The notes: a model not told the origin generated them from the sequence alone. Shown: positions 1 to 8,591, counted from the first letter of the stretch. The stretch: 47,870 bases of DNA from CAG-791 sp963629395 (GCA_963629395.1 CAVGIV010000012.1:1-47870), one strand, 5' to 3'. Numbers and translations: made by a program.

Positions 1-316
1 TCTTGGATCCTTTCTTGTACGTTGATGTTTGGACGCTGATACTTTACAAGAGCCAAGGTGGCTTTTTCAATATGAAATTTTAGTTAGAGGCAGGGCGGAT
101 TTACCCACAATCATGCCCGAAGCCTCGCAAACGCAAGCAATATTTAATGCAATTTCTTTTTTTGGTTACTGTTCTCTTAATGGTGACAGGCACCAATATT
201 CCGGTTTTTCTTGATTCGTGATGAAAGCGCTTCATATATAACACACAGAGATACTGAAACCCTCCCAAAAAGATATAATAGAAGCGACTGAAAGCTTTGC
301 AAGGGGGATATGCGTT
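1..316. other. Non-coding leader region upstream of the hybrid kinase
   Basis: No convincing gene is seen. A 5-bp stem AGCCA/TGGCT followed by five T (51-66) could be the tail of a terminator for a gene left of the window, but it is short. Around 105-213 one plus-strand frame encodes a basic then hydrophobic stretch (ending NIPVFLDS, stop at 211-213) that might be the decayed 3' end of a membrane protein; I cannot name it. The last 50 bases hold a likely promoter for the next gene. Confidence 0.4.
274..279 (+). promoter_or_regulatory. Probable -10 box of the hybrid kinase gene
   Basis: A perfect TATAAT lies 38 bases before the start codon at 317. The matching -35 region (around 251-256) is weak. 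The surrounding 15-mer AGATATAATAGAAGC (271-285) recurs with one change at 2614-2628, the same distance before the next gene, which supports a real promoter or leader signal. Confidence 0.45.
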
Positions 317-2452
317 ATGACGAAAGAGCCAATCACGAGGGATGTTGATTTCAGGCAACTCACAGAACATATCTTAAATTCCTATCTAAACGCTAACTCG
401 GAAGAAAGTACGGAGGTTTTGAAATTACTGGATGAGAGCATGAGCGTAATAGGAACCGGCAAGCAGGAATTCTTCAGGAATCTTCAGGAATTCTCCCAGA
501 CTTTCATATTTGATTTGGAACAGCGCCGGAAAGTTCAATTTAAGTGGACAGATTTTAAGCTGGAAGAGCAAGAGATCGATGAAGACCATACGCTGGTCTA
601 CGGGTCTGTATTGATTCTCGGAGCACTTCCGGATGGGGATCTTAATATCAGAATGGACAGTAGATTCACGATCCTTTATGGATTTGTGGATGGAATCTGG
701 AAAGTGCTCCATATCCACCATTCTGTTCCGGATAAGGAACAGATGCAGAATGAAGAATTTCCGTGGACACTGGGACAGCAGATCCAGAAAATGGCCAGAG
801 AAAAAGAGGAAGAGCTTGAAGAGATGCATGAGATTCTGGCGGCATCCCGGATGGCAACCTGGAGCATCGTTTTGCTGGACGGACAAGCACCAAGAATGGA
901 AGCGGATGATCTCATGCTGGAGCTTCTGGGAGTCGCAGGCAAGAAACTGACACCGGAGGAGGTTTATGATGCATGGTTTTCGAACATTACTCCAGCCTCG
1001 CTGCAGTCCGTTCTGAATAGCGTTGAAAAAATGAAAAATGAGGGACGGGATGAAAACACCTATCTTTGGAAGCACCCTGTCCTGGGAGAGAGATATGTGC
1101 GCTGCGGCGGCACGGCGAAACCGGTAGAAGGCGGATTTGTGCTTCGGGGATATCACTATGATGTGGATGAGGTCGTCCGTGAGCAGAAGCAAAAAGACGA
1201 GGCGCTGGCACATGCTTTGGAGGCTGCGCAGCAGGCTAATAAGGCCAAGACAACCTTTTTAAACAGCATGTCCCATGATATCCGAACACCGATGAATGCC
1301 ATCGTTGGGTTTACGGCATTGGCACGGACACATAGTGATGACCGGGCGCAGGTGCAGGACTACCTTGGCAAGATCAGCGCCTCCAGCGCGCATCTTTTGA
1401 GCCTGATCAATGATATCCTTGACATGAGCCGCATAGAGAGCGGCATGCTGGAGCTTCGAGAGTCTGAGGTCCATATCCCGGATTTGCTGCATGATCTTCG
1501 AACGATGGTCCAGAGCCTTATTAATGAAAAAAATCAGAATCTTTACATTGATGTACAAGATGTAGTACATGAGAATGTGCTCACGGACAAGCTTCGATTA
1601 AATCAGGTTCTGCTCAATATTGTGGGAAATGCAATCAAATTTACACAGGCGGGGGGAGATATTACTATTCGACTTATCGAGAAGCCTTGCAGCGTAAAGG
1701 GCTATACGACGTTTGAGTTCTCCGTAAAGGACAATGGTGTCGGAATGTCTAAGGCGTTCCTCGGACATATATTCGAGACCTTTACCAGAGAATACAGCAC
1801 AACTGTCAGCGGCATTCAGGGAACCGGACTTGGCATGGCCATTACCAAGAATATTGTGGATATGATGGGCGGAGATATACGAGTTGAGAGTGAGAAAGGG
1901 AAGGGCTCTGTATTCACAGTCACTTTGAACATGCGGATTGTTGATGAGCTTGCAGCAGAACAGACCCGTGCGCCAGAGCTTCGAACTGCACGTGCACAGT
2001 CGGTAATCCGAGAAGGCGTGGAAAACCCGGAAGGGGTAAAAGAGAACAGAAAGGCATATGATTACAGCGGAAAGAGAGCGCTTCTGGTTGAAGATAATGA
2101 ACTGAACCGGGAAATTGCTATGGCAATTCTGGGAGAAACCGGCATGGAAATTGACTGCGTTGCGGATGGTATCGAAGCCGTCAACATCATGAATCAGGCG
2201 CGGGAAGACCGGTATGACCTTATCTTTATGGACGTACAGATGCCGAAGATGGATGGCTATACGGCAACCAGAGAGATTCGCACTCTCGAAAACAACCGAA
2301 AGGCGAATATTCCCATTATAGCTATGACCGCAAATGCTTTCGATGAGGATAAGAGGAAGTCGTACGAGTCTGGAATGAACGGGCATATTAGCAAGCCAAT
2401 CAGTATTGAAGCAATTGCAGAAGTCCTTGACGGCATTTTTGCTCAAAAATAA
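317..2452 (+). CDS. Hybrid sensor histidine kinase with receiver domain
   Basis: A 711-residue cytoplasmic sensor with no membrane segment or signal peptide. Residues about 10-140 look like an NTF2/SnoaL-like domain, about 165-290 like a PAS domain, then a HisKA domain with phospho-acceptor His320 (motif SHDIRTPMN), a HATPase domain with a DNGVG motif and an intact glycine-rich GTGLGMAI lid, and a C-terminal receiver domain with Asp639 (MDVQMPKMDG) and the conserved Lys near SKP. Signal and output partner are unknown; no separate response regulator with an output domain lies beside it. The start follows a GGGGG ribosome site (302-306). The stop codon lies inside an 8-bp duplication made by the transposon copy that follows. 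Before that insertion the gene would have been about 43 bases from the ADP-ribosylglycohydrolase, suggesting one operon. Confidence 0.9.
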   Translation: MTKEPITRDVDFRQLTEHILNSYLNANSEESTEVLKLLDESMSVIGTGKQEFFRNLQEFSQTFIFDLEQRRKVQFKWTDFKLEEQEIDEDHTLVYGSVLILGALPDGDLNIRMDSRFTILYGFVDGIWKVLHIHHSVPDKEQMQNEEFPWTLGQQIQKMAREKEEELEEMHEILAASRMATWSIVLLDGQAPRMEADDLMLELLGVAGKKLTPEEVYDAWFSNITPASLQSVLNSVEKMKNEGRDENTYLWKHPVLGERYVRCGGTAKPVEGGFVLRGYHYDVDEVVREQKQKDEALAHALEAAQQANKAKTTFLNSMSHDIRTPMNAIVGFTALARTHSDDRAQVQDYLGKISASSAHLLSLINDILDMSRIESGMLELRESEVHIPDLLHDLRTMVQSLINEKNQNLYIDVQDVVHENVLTDKLRLNQVLLNIVGNAIKFTQAGGDITIRLIEKPCSVKGYTTFEFSVKDNGVGMSKAFLGHIFETFTREYSTTVSGIQGTGLGMAITKNIVDMMGGDIRVESEKGKGSVFTVTLNMRIVDELAAEQTRAPELRTARAQSVIREGVENPEGVKENRKAYDYSGKRALLVEDNELNREIAMAILGETGMEIDCVADGIEAVNIMNQAREDRYDLIFMDVQMPKMDGYTATREIRTLENNRKANIPIIAMTANAFDEDKRKSYESGMNGHISKPISIEAIAEVLDGIFAQK

Positions 2453-2454
2453 GA

Positions 2455-2608
2455 GTAACTATTCAGAGCCCATCTCGATTTTCCTTCGGAAAACCTCGAT
2501 GTGGCCGGCCAGAGGCGCTTCGCGCCTTGGCCGCCTGCCAATTTCAATCGTGAATTTGCCTGCAAGCAGTCAATTCACGTTGAAATATGGCAGGTGCTGA
2601 ACAGATAC
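2455..2608 (+). mobile_element. 154-bp miniature transposon, copy A, with 8-bp target duplication
   Basis: A non-coding element bounded by imperfect terminal inverted repeats: GTAACTATTCAGAGCC at the left, and the right end read inward is GTATCTGTTCAGCACC. It is flanked on both sides by the same 8 bases, AAATAAGA (2447-2454 and 2609-2616), a target-site duplication. Inside are three stem-loops: about 2474-2501 (TTTTCC/GGAAAA core), 2506-2532 (GGCGC/GCGCC core) and 2540-2589 (CGTGAATT/AATTCACG core). A second 154-bp copy in reverse orientation is at 33762-33915. GTAA ends and 8-bp duplications are known traits of IS66-family elements, so I infer a MITE moved by an IS66-type transposase elsewhere in the genome. 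Confidence 0.85.
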
Positions 2609-2657
2609 AAATAAGATATCATAGAAGCAGTAAAAAAGCTGTCTGGGAGGGGAATGT

Positions 2658-3644
2658 ATGAACTTTGGCAGAAATCTGGATTCTGAATATGTGTGGCTGA
2701 GCGGAATCTTCGGCCTGGCGGTGGGAGATGCCCTGGGGTGTCCGGTGCAGTTTCGCACCCGGGAGGAGATGGATGCAAATCCGGTGCAGGATATGATCGG
2801 GCATGGTACATATGATATGCCGGCGGGCAGCTGGACAGATGATACAAGCCTTGCGCTGGCTACCATGGACAGTATCCTTGTCAGTGGAAAGCTGGATCTT
2901 GTCTCGGTGATGCACTGCTTTGGACAATGGCTGCTGAAGGGCAAGTACACGCCGTTTGGCAAGGCGTATGACATTGGTCATGGTACGATGGATTCGATCC
3001 TGTGCTTTTTGAGCAACGGATTTGATGTGACGACCTGCGGCGGAGCGGAGGAGTATAACAACGGAAACGGATCGCTTATGCGAATTCTGCCGCTTTGTCT
3101 TTACCTGCTGGGGAATAAAACGGGAGAGAATGAGGCCGTGCAGCTGGTGCAGCAGGGCTCTGCCCTGACACATGCACACCGGAGGTCACAGCTGGCATGC
3201 GGCATGTATTTTTACCTGGTGCGGGCAATCCTTGGCGCAGAGCCTTCTGAGAACGTGCCTCTGCAGGAGATTCTGCAGAAGGGAATGGACGATGCGATGA
3301 AGCACTACGATTCGGACGCGGCGTTTAAAGAGGAGCTGCCGTTTTACAGGCGATGCAGGAATCTGACGGAGCTGCACGCAGAACCCCGGCAGAACATCCG
3401 CAGCTATGGGTATGTTGTGGATTCGCTGGAGGCTGCATTGTGGTGCGCGATCACTACAGGCTCGTATGAGGAAGCAATGCTGACCTGTGTCAATCTGGGA
3501 TATGACACCGATACAGTTGCTGCCATCTGCGGCGGATTGTGCGGACTGTATTACGGCTATGATTCCATTCCGGAAAAATGGAGACAAGCCCTGCCCAGAA
3601 AGATCTACATTAAGGATTTGTGCGAACGGATGGGCGCTGTATAG
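2658..3644 (+). CDS. ADP-ribosylglycohydrolase family protein
   Basis: A 328-residue protein with the full signature of the DraG/ARH fold: GDALGCPVQF near residue 25, the metal-binding SWTDDT near 58, GNGSLMR near 137, and NLGYDTDTVAA near 277 with a second set of metal-binding aspartates. Such enzymes use two Mg or Mn ions to remove ADP-ribose from proteins, nucleic acids or small molecules. The substrate here is unknown; no ADP-ribosyltransferase is visible nearby. Start chosen at the ATG after GGGAGGGG. It probably shared an operon with the hybrid kinase upstream before the transposon inserted between them, so a signalling role is possible but is inference. Confidence 0.88.
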   Translation: MNFGRNLDSEYVWLSGIFGLAVGDALGCPVQFRTREEMDANPVQDMIGHGTYDMPAGSWTDDTSLALATMDSILVSGKLDLVSVMHCFGQWLLKGKYTPFGKAYDIGHGTMDSILCFLSNGFDVTTCGGAEEYNNGNGSLMRILPLCLYLLGNKTGENEAVQLVQQGSALTHAHRRSQLACGMYFYLVRAILGAEPSENVPLQEILQKGMDDAMKHYDSDAAFKEELPFYRRCRNLTELHAEPRQNIRSYGYVVDSLEAALWCAITTGSYEEAMLTCVNLGYDTDTVAAICGGLCGLYYGYDSIPEKWRQALPRKIYIKDLCERMGAV

Positions 3645-3687
3645 CTGCAATTTTTTCTATCAATTCTATAGAGACGTTCTATGTGAT

Positions 3688-3720
3688 AAAAAGATGCACA
3701 CGTTTTTTGTGCATCTTTTT
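3688..3720. terminator. Bidirectional terminator between convergent genes
   Basis: Stem GATGCACA/TGTGCATC flanked by AAAAA on the left and TTTTT on the right, so it can act on both strands. It lies between the ADP-ribosylglycohydrolase (ends 3644) and the LysR gene arriving on the other strand (ends 3719). Confidence 0.85.
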
Positions 3721-4618
3721 ATTTGTGCAATTTTACCACCTCATCGGTCTGATCCAGAACAAACTGGCGGAATTGCAGGACGGCCGGAGACAGGAACGCT
3801 TTTTCATCGTAGATCATGTAAAAATAACGCTCCCATGTCGGATGGACAATGGGGAGAATCTTCACGTTCAGACGGAACAGCATTTCCATGTAAGGAACGA
3901 CAGCGATGCCGAAGCCCTGCGCGACAAGACCCGCTACAACCTGATCCTCCTCGGTTTCATAGGCAATATTGGGACAGGCGCCGATCCGTTCATACAGATT
4001 CATAATGACGTCGCGGAGGCCGGAGCCCTTGGCAAAGCAGATCAGCGGATAAGGGAGCGTATCGGAAAGGTCGATCATCTGGCGATCGGCAAGAGGATGG
4101 CCGCTTGGAACGATAAGCACAAGGTCCTGCTTATTCACCGGGGTACTGGAAAAGCCACATTCATCCGACGGCTTCGAAGCAAATACCAGGTCGTATCTGC
4201 GCTCGGAGAGGCCGCTAAGCAGCTCGCCGGTTACGCCGGTGTGAAAGGCAAAATGGATGTTCTTGCCGGCATTTTGCCTGAGAAAATCCGCGGCCAGCCG
4301 GGGGACAAAATCTACGCCCAGAGTCCGCAGAAAGCCAAGCCGAATGATGCCTTCCCCGCGGCCGACGCTCTGCAGCAGCTGGACACCCTCATCGAGGCTG
4401 CCAAGAGCCTGGGTGGTATAGGCCAGAAACTGCTCTCCGTGGTGGGTGAGACGCACGCTCCTACCCTGCCGTTCGAAGAGTGGGAGACCCAGCTCCTGCT
4501 CCAGCTGGCTGATGGCATGGCTCAGCGTCGGCTGCGTAATGCAAAGCGACTCGGCAGCGCGCGTATAATGCTGTGTTTTGGCCAGTTCGGCAAAATAACG
4601 TAAGTGCAGAAGATTCAT
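3719..4618 (-). CDS. LysR-family transcriptional regulator
   Basis: A 299-residue LysR regulator: N-terminal winged helix-turn-helix (residues 1-60, beginning MNLLHLRYFAELAK and including ITQPTLSHAISQLE) and a two-lobed effector-binding domain from about 90 to 295. Start chosen at 4618 because GAGGTGG sits 6 bases before that ATG; an upstream in-frame ATG at 4645 has no such site. The gene is divergent from the shikimate/quinate operon starting at 4830, the usual arrangement for a LysR activator and its target. The inducer is probably an intermediate of that pathway (inference). Expression ends in a hairpin shared with the convergent gene. Confidence 0.9.
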   Translation of the reverse strand: MNLLHLRYFAELAKTQHYTRAAESLCITQPTLSHAISQLEQELGLPLFERQGRSVRLTHHGEQFLAYTTQALGSLDEGVQLLQSVGRGEGIIRLGFLRTLGVDFVPRLAADFLRQNAGKNIHFAFHTGVTGELLSGLSERRYDLVFASKPSDECGFSSTPVNKQDLVLIVPSGHPLADRQMIDLSDTLPYPLICFAKGSGLRDVIMNLYERIGACPNIAYETEEDQVVAGLVAQGFGIAVVPYMEMLFRLNVKILPIVHPTWERYFYMIYDEKAFLSPAVLQFRQFVLDQTDEVVKLHK

Positions 4619-4747
4619 AGTATCCACCTCAGAAATCATAGTCAAATATAAAAGAATCCATTGAAAATGTCTATGAAACCGATTGAAAAACTTAATTTGA
4701 ATCTGATGGGAGGGTGTCGTAAGTTGAGATTGTCAAAAAAATAACGC

Positions 4748-4800
4748 AACCGCCCGGCTTTGCTGCCTCTGCATGTGCAGACGGCAGGCTTTTGGCGGTT
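4748..4800 (+). promoter_or_regulatory. Long imperfect stem-loop in the shikimate operon leader
   Basis: An outer stem AACCGCC/GGCGGTT (4748-4754 with 4794-4800) encloses a second stem (GCTGCC with GGCAGGC) and an inner TCTGCA/TGCAGA stem. There is no T-run after it, so it is not a classical terminator. It lies 30 bases before the chosen aroE start, in the LysR-aroE intergenic space, and may be a leader RNA structure or a protein-binding site. Function is unknown. Confidence 0.5.
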
Positions 4801-4829
4801 ATCGCACGCAGATGGCAGGTCAAGGAAAG

Positions 4830-5693
4830 ATGAATATAACGGGAAAGACAACACTGTTGGGATTGATCGGTACGCCGGTGGCACATTCCAAGTCACCGGA
4901 AATGTACAACTACTGCTTTGAGAAATATGGACTGGATTACGCGTACCTTGCTTTTGATGTTCCGATTGAGCAAACGAAGGATGCGATCGAGGCATTAAAG
5001 CTCTTTAACTTCCGGGGCGCAAATGTAACCATGCCCTGCAAGCAGGAGGCGCTAAAGTATATGGATGAGCTTGCACCGGCAGCCAGAGCCATCGGCGCGG
5101 TCAACACCATTGTCAATGACAACGGAAGGCTCACCGGCTACAACACGGATGGTATGGGGTATACCAAAAACCTTGAGCGCAGCGGCGTGCAGGTGAAGGG
5201 GAAGAAGATTGTGCTCCTGGGCGGCGGTGGTGCAGCGTCTGCGATTGCGGCACAGGCAGCTCTGGAGGAGGCCAGGGAAATCAGCATCTTCAATCTGAAG
5301 GATGCATTCTGGGGCAGTCTTGAGAAGACCGTGCAGAGAATTGCAGATGCGGTTCCGGGGTGTCACTTCACATTAAATGACCTGGCGGATAAGGAGCTTT
5401 TAAAGAAGACCATCGCCGAGTCGGATATCCTGTCCAATGCGACGAGGGTTGGCATGGCACCGAAGGAGGACGCATCACTGATCGGAGATACCAGCTGGTT
5501 CCGGAAGGATCTGGTGGTTACGGATGCAGTCTATGCGCCGCCGCAGACCAGGCTTTTAAAGGAGGCTGAGGCAGCGGGGTGTGTGGTGTGCAACGGGCTG
5601 GGAATGCTCCTGTGCCAGGGGGCAGAGGCGTTCCGTCTTTACACTGGTGAGCAGATGCCGATTGATGAGATCAAAGAGCTGCTCTACGCGTAA
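4830..5693 (+). CDS. aroE: Shikimate/quinate dehydrogenase, YdiB-like (first copy)
   Basis: A 287-residue AroE-fold enzyme that interconverts 3-dehydroshikimate and shikimate, and in YdiB-type members also 3-dehydroquinate and quinate. Visible features are the substrate loop HSKSP (19-23), catalytic Lys71 in NVTMPCK, Asp107 in GYNTDG, and a glycine-rich dinucleotide loop GGGGAAS (131-137). The loop that sets cofactor choice reads FNLKD rather than the NRT of NADP-dependent AroE, resembling YdiB and suggesting NAD use (inference). The start at 4830 matches the N-terminus of the second copy; its AAGGA site is close to the ATG, so an ATG at 4812 remains possible. First gene of the operon; MFS carrier follows after 35 bases. 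The stop codon lies in GTAACTATT, the end sequence of the window's miniature transposon. Confidence 0.88.
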   Translation: MNITGKTTLLGLIGTPVAHSKSPEMYNYCFEKYGLDYAYLAFDVPIEQTKDAIEALKLFNFRGANVTMPCKQEALKYMDELAPAARAIGAVNTIVNDNGRLTGYNTDGMGYTKNLERSGVQVKGKKIVLLGGGGAASAIAAQAALEEAREISIFNLKDAFWGSLEKTVQRIADAVPGCHFTLNDLADKELLKKTIAESDILSNATRVGMAPKEDASLIGDTSWFRKDLVVTDAVYAPPQTRLLKEAEAAGCVVCNGLGMLLCQGAEAFRLYTGEQMPIDEIKELLYA

Positions 5694-5728
5694 CTATTAT
5701 CACTGCAGGGAAGGAGAAGATTCTACAT

Positions 5729-6940
5729 ATGAAACAGAAAAATGAGTCCGCAAGATATTATCCTACGGCGTTTGCCCTGTACATGACCTACTTTGTTCTG
5801 GGCGTGGCAGCGACCATCATGGGCCAGTACAAGCAGGAACTGGCAGGCCTTTGGGGCGCACAGACGCTGGCCGACGGAAGCTTTGACGTATCCGGCGTCG
5901 TGGCAGTCATTGCAGCGATTGGATTAGGAAGATTGGTTGCGTTCCCGGTTGCAGGCCCGCTTTCAGACCGGCTTGGACGCCGCGCATCCGGTTTGATCGG
6001 CTGCGCATTGTATGCCGTATTTTTCCTGAGCATTACATTCGCACCCAACATATATGTCGGCTATGTGCTTGCAGTCATCAGCGGAATGGCGAACTCCTTC
6101 CTGGATACCAGCATCACGCCGTCCTGTATGGAGATTTTCAAGGAAAAGGGAACCATTGCGAATATTTTCACCAAAATGTCGATATCCATCGCCCAGTTCC
6201 TTCTTCCGTTTGCGATTCGCTTTGTATCGGGAAATCAGCTGCCGTTTGCAACCATTTTCCTGGTATGTGCCGGCATCATTATCATCGATGGCATTTTCCT
6301 CGCATTCCTTCCCTTCCCGGAATTTACTCCGGCCAAAAAGGGGAACGGTCAGAAGGAAAAAATGCACTTTACGCCGGCGTCCATCGTTCTGATTGCGCTT
6401 GGCTTCACCACATCCACAACCTTCATGCTGTGGATGAACTGCAATCAGGAGCTGGGCAAGCTGTACGGCCTTTCTGAGCCGAGTCAGATCCAGTCCTTCT
6501 ATTCTGTTGGTATTGTTGTTGCTCTGTTTGTCAGTGCGGCACTTCTGAAAAAGGGCGTAAAGCCGGTAAAGATCCTGATCGGCTATCCTTCAGTGGCACT
6601 TCTCGTGCTGATCGCCCTGTATTTTGTCAGAACGCCCTGGATGTGCCTTGCCGGCGGATTCCTGCTCGGGTTCTTTGCGGCAGGCGGTGTGCTGCAGCTG
6701 GTGACGGCCGTAGCCAATGAGATGTTCCCGCGGCATCGCGGCGTGATCACCTCGATTGTTATGATCGCTTCAAGCGTGGCGAACTACCTTGTGATCAGCG
6801 TAGCCGGAATTCTTACAAAAGTTGGCGGTACGGATGGACCCAGATACGTGGTTTTGTTTAATATTGTTGTGACATTTATCGGCGTATTGCTGGCACTGTA
6901 TCTCAATCGCTGCTTTAAGAATGGGCCGCAGGAGGCGTAA
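5729..6940 (+). CDS. MFS transporter, probable quinate/shikimate uptake
   Basis: A 403-residue major-facilitator protein with about 12 hydrophobic segments and the family motif between helices 2 and 3 (GPLSDRLGRR, residues 76-85). A strong AAGGAGA site precedes the ATG. It lies between a shikimate/quinate dehydrogenase and shikimate kinase; in E. coli an MFS gene (ydiN) likewise sits beside ydiB, so uptake of quinate, shikimate or a related cyclohexane carboxylate is the best guess. The substrate cannot be read from sequence alone. The 170 bases after it contain short repeats of TGAGTTCTGAAT-like sequence (about 6998-7030) and no gene. Confidence 0.82.
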   Translation: MKQKNESARYYPTAFALYMTYFVLGVAATIMGQYKQELAGLWGAQTLADGSFDVSGVVAVIAAIGLGRLVAFPVAGPLSDRLGRRASGLIGCALYAVFFLSITFAPNIYVGYVLAVISGMANSFLDTSITPSCMEIFKEKGTIANIFTKMSISIAQFLLPFAIRFVSGNQLPFATIFLVCAGIIIIDGIFLAFLPFPEFTPAKKGNGQKEKMHFTPASIVLIALGFTTSTTFMLWMNCNQELGKLYGLSEPSQIQSFYSVGIVVALFVSAALLKKGVKPVKILIGYPSVALLVLIALYFVRTPWMCLAGGFLLGFFAAGGVLQLVTAVANEMFPRHRGVITSIVMIASSVANYLVISVAGILTKVGGTDGPRYVVLFNIVVTFIGVLLALYLNRCFKNGPQEA

Positions 6941-7110
6941 ACACCTGCTGCTTCAGAGCGAGTCCTTCACAGCAGCACATTTGCGGATGAGCTCTGTGAA
7001 TGAGTTCTGAATTTAAGTTCTGAATGAGTTCGGAAGTCCATGTGAGGTGCAGATTGCGGCAACAGGACCCGGCAGCAGGAAATGACCTGGCTGCAGAGGA
7101 GGTTAAGGCA

Positions 7111-7623
7111 ATGAACAAAACCATATTTTTAATCGGCTTCATGGGAGCAGGAAAGTCCACCGTGGCACAGGAACTGAACAAGCGTCTTGGATTTCCTGTA
7201 GTGGAGATGGATGCCCGGATTGCAGAGCAGGAGGGCATGAGCATCCCGGATATTTTTGAGAAAAAGGGCGAGCCCTATTTCCGAAAGCTGGAGACAGAGC
7301 TTTTGGAATCCTTTACAGCGGATGCACCGGCCATCGTGTCCTGCGGAGGCGGAGCAGCCATGCGGGAAGAGAACGTAGCGGCGATGCACAGAGGCGGCGT
7401 GACGGTTCTTCTCAAGGCAAGCCCGGAAACAATATTGGAAAGAGTAAAGGATAACGACGATCGTCCGCTTCTTAGGGGCAAAAAGAACACCTCAGACATC
7501 CAGAAGCTGATGGATCAGAGATATCCGAAGTACGAGGCGGCGGCAGATATAGCGGTAGACACATCGGGGCTGACGGTCCCGGAGGTCTGCGATGCGATTC
7601 TGTCGGAGCTGGACAAGATGTAA
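7111..7623 (+). CDS. aroK: Shikimate kinase
   Basis: A 170-residue P-loop kinase that phosphorylates shikimate on its 3-hydroxyl using ATP. It has the Walker A motif GFMGAGKST (9-17), the substrate Asp34 in EMDARI, Arg58, the CGGGAA loop (78-83) and a lid with DDRPLL. The length is typical of AroK. Start chosen at 7111 because GAGGAGG lies just upstream; a longer reading from 7024 has no matching N-terminus in the family. Its place inside an apparently catabolic operon links imported shikimate to chorismate synthesis. Confidence 0.92.
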   Translation: MNKTIFLIGFMGAGKSTVAQELNKRLGFPVVEMDARIAEQEGMSIPDIFEKKGEPYFRKLETELLESFTADAPAIVSCGGGAAMREENVAAMHRGGVTVLLKASPETILERVKDNDDRPLLRGKKNTSDIQKLMDQRYPKYEAAADIAVDTSGLTVPEVCDAILSELDKM

Positions 7624-7731
7624 CGCACACGGGGATTCATAAACGAGCGGGTATGAAACCTTTGTGCGGCTGAAAACGGAAGTTCTAAGAAGTTAATCAT
7701 ATAAATTATTCAAGCACTATGGAGGTAGAAA

Positions 7732-8577
7732 ATGTCTGCAAAATATCCTATTACAATCAGCTCCTGGACACTGGGAGATCAGTGCACCTTTGAGGAAAGA
7801 GTCAAGGCGGCAAAGGAAGCCGGCTTTGAGGGCATCGGCCTGCGCGCAGAGACCTATGCAGATGCGCTTGCAGAGGGCCTGCACGACAGCGACATTCTGG
7901 ATATCCTGAACAAGTATGACATGAAGGTAACAGAGGTGGAGTACATCGTTCAGTGGGCAGAGGATCATCGTTCCTATGAGCAGATGTACAAGGAGCAGAT
8001 CTGCTTCCATATGTGTGAGCTGTTCGGTGTGACCGGCATCAACTGCGGACTGATGGAGAATTACTCCGTAGAGCACACGGCACAGAAGCTGAAGGAGCTC
8101 TGCCATCGCGCAGGAAAGCTTAACATTGGAGTTGAGCCGATGCCCTACAGCGGCATTCCGGATGTTGAAAAGGCCTGGGCTGTCGTTAAGGCGGCTGATT
8201 GTGAGAACGCAAAGGTGCTGCTGGACTCCTGGCATTGGATCCGCGCGGACCAGAGCTACGATGAGAGCTATCTTGCAGACATCCCGGTGGAGAAGCTGGT
8301 TTCTGTACAGATCAATGATGTACAGGCTCGTCCCTATGCAAAGAGCATCCTTCGCGATGAGTCTATGCATGACAGAGTGCTTCCCGGAAAGGGCTATGGC
8401 GATACCGAGGGCTTCGTGAAAATGCTCAAGGCAAAGGGCGTACAGCCGCAGGTTATGGGCGTTGAGGTTATCAGCGACGAGCTTCTGGCACACGGCGTAG
8501 CAGAGGCTGCCAAGCTGGCTTACAAGGCTGCAGAAGAGGTCCTTCAGAAGGCATGGCCGGAAGTACTGGAGAAATAA
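7732..8577 (+). CDS. Xylose-isomerase-like TIM barrel, candidate 3-dehydroshikimate dehydratase
   Basis: A 281-residue AP-endonuclease-2/xylose-isomerase-type barrel. The expected metal ligands are visible as Glu135 (GVEPMP), Asp165 (LLDSWHW), Gln193 (VQINDV) and Glu245 (GVEVIS). From memory, bacterial 3-dehydroshikimate dehydratases of the QuiC/QsuB type use a Glu-Asp-Gln-Glu set with similar spacing, whereas many sugar isomerases have His at the third position. With shikimate dehydrogenases on both sides, dehydration of 3-dehydroshikimate to protocatechuate is a reasonable call. A cyclitol or sugar epimerase/dehydratase is the alternative. GGAGG precedes the ATG; the next aroE starts 14 bases after the stop. 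Confidence 0.65.
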   Translation: MSAKYPITISSWTLGDQCTFEERVKAAKEAGFEGIGLRAETYADALAEGLHDSDILDILNKYDMKVTEVEYIVQWAEDHRSYEQMYKEQICFHMCELFGVTGINCGLMENYSVEHTAQKLKELCHRAGKLNIGVEPMPYSGIPDVEKAWAVVKAADCENAKVLLDSWHWIRADQSYDESYLADIPVEKLVSVQINDVQARPYAKSILRDESMHDRVLPGKGYGDTEGFVKMLKAKGVQPQVMGVEVISDELLAHGVAEAAKLAYKAAEEVLQKAWPEVLEK

Positions 8578-8591
8578 GAACGGAGGTTACC

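Noticed and set aside
29..214. Small gene at the left edge
   Set aside because: No ribosome site, no family resemblance and poor codon pattern.
425..1213. Long minus-strand open frame inside the hybrid kinase
   Set aside because: It mirrors a real gene on the other strand, has no ribosome site and no recognisable domain.
2455..2608. Reading the three-hairpin element as a non-coding RNA gene or CRISPR-like repeat
   Set aside because: Terminal inverted repeats and an 8-bp target duplication show a mobile element; copies are scattered, not arrayed.
3620..4603. Plus-strand open frame of about 327 codons opposite the LysR gene
   Set aside because: The LysR protein on the minus strand has clear domain motifs and a ribosome site; the plus frame has neither.
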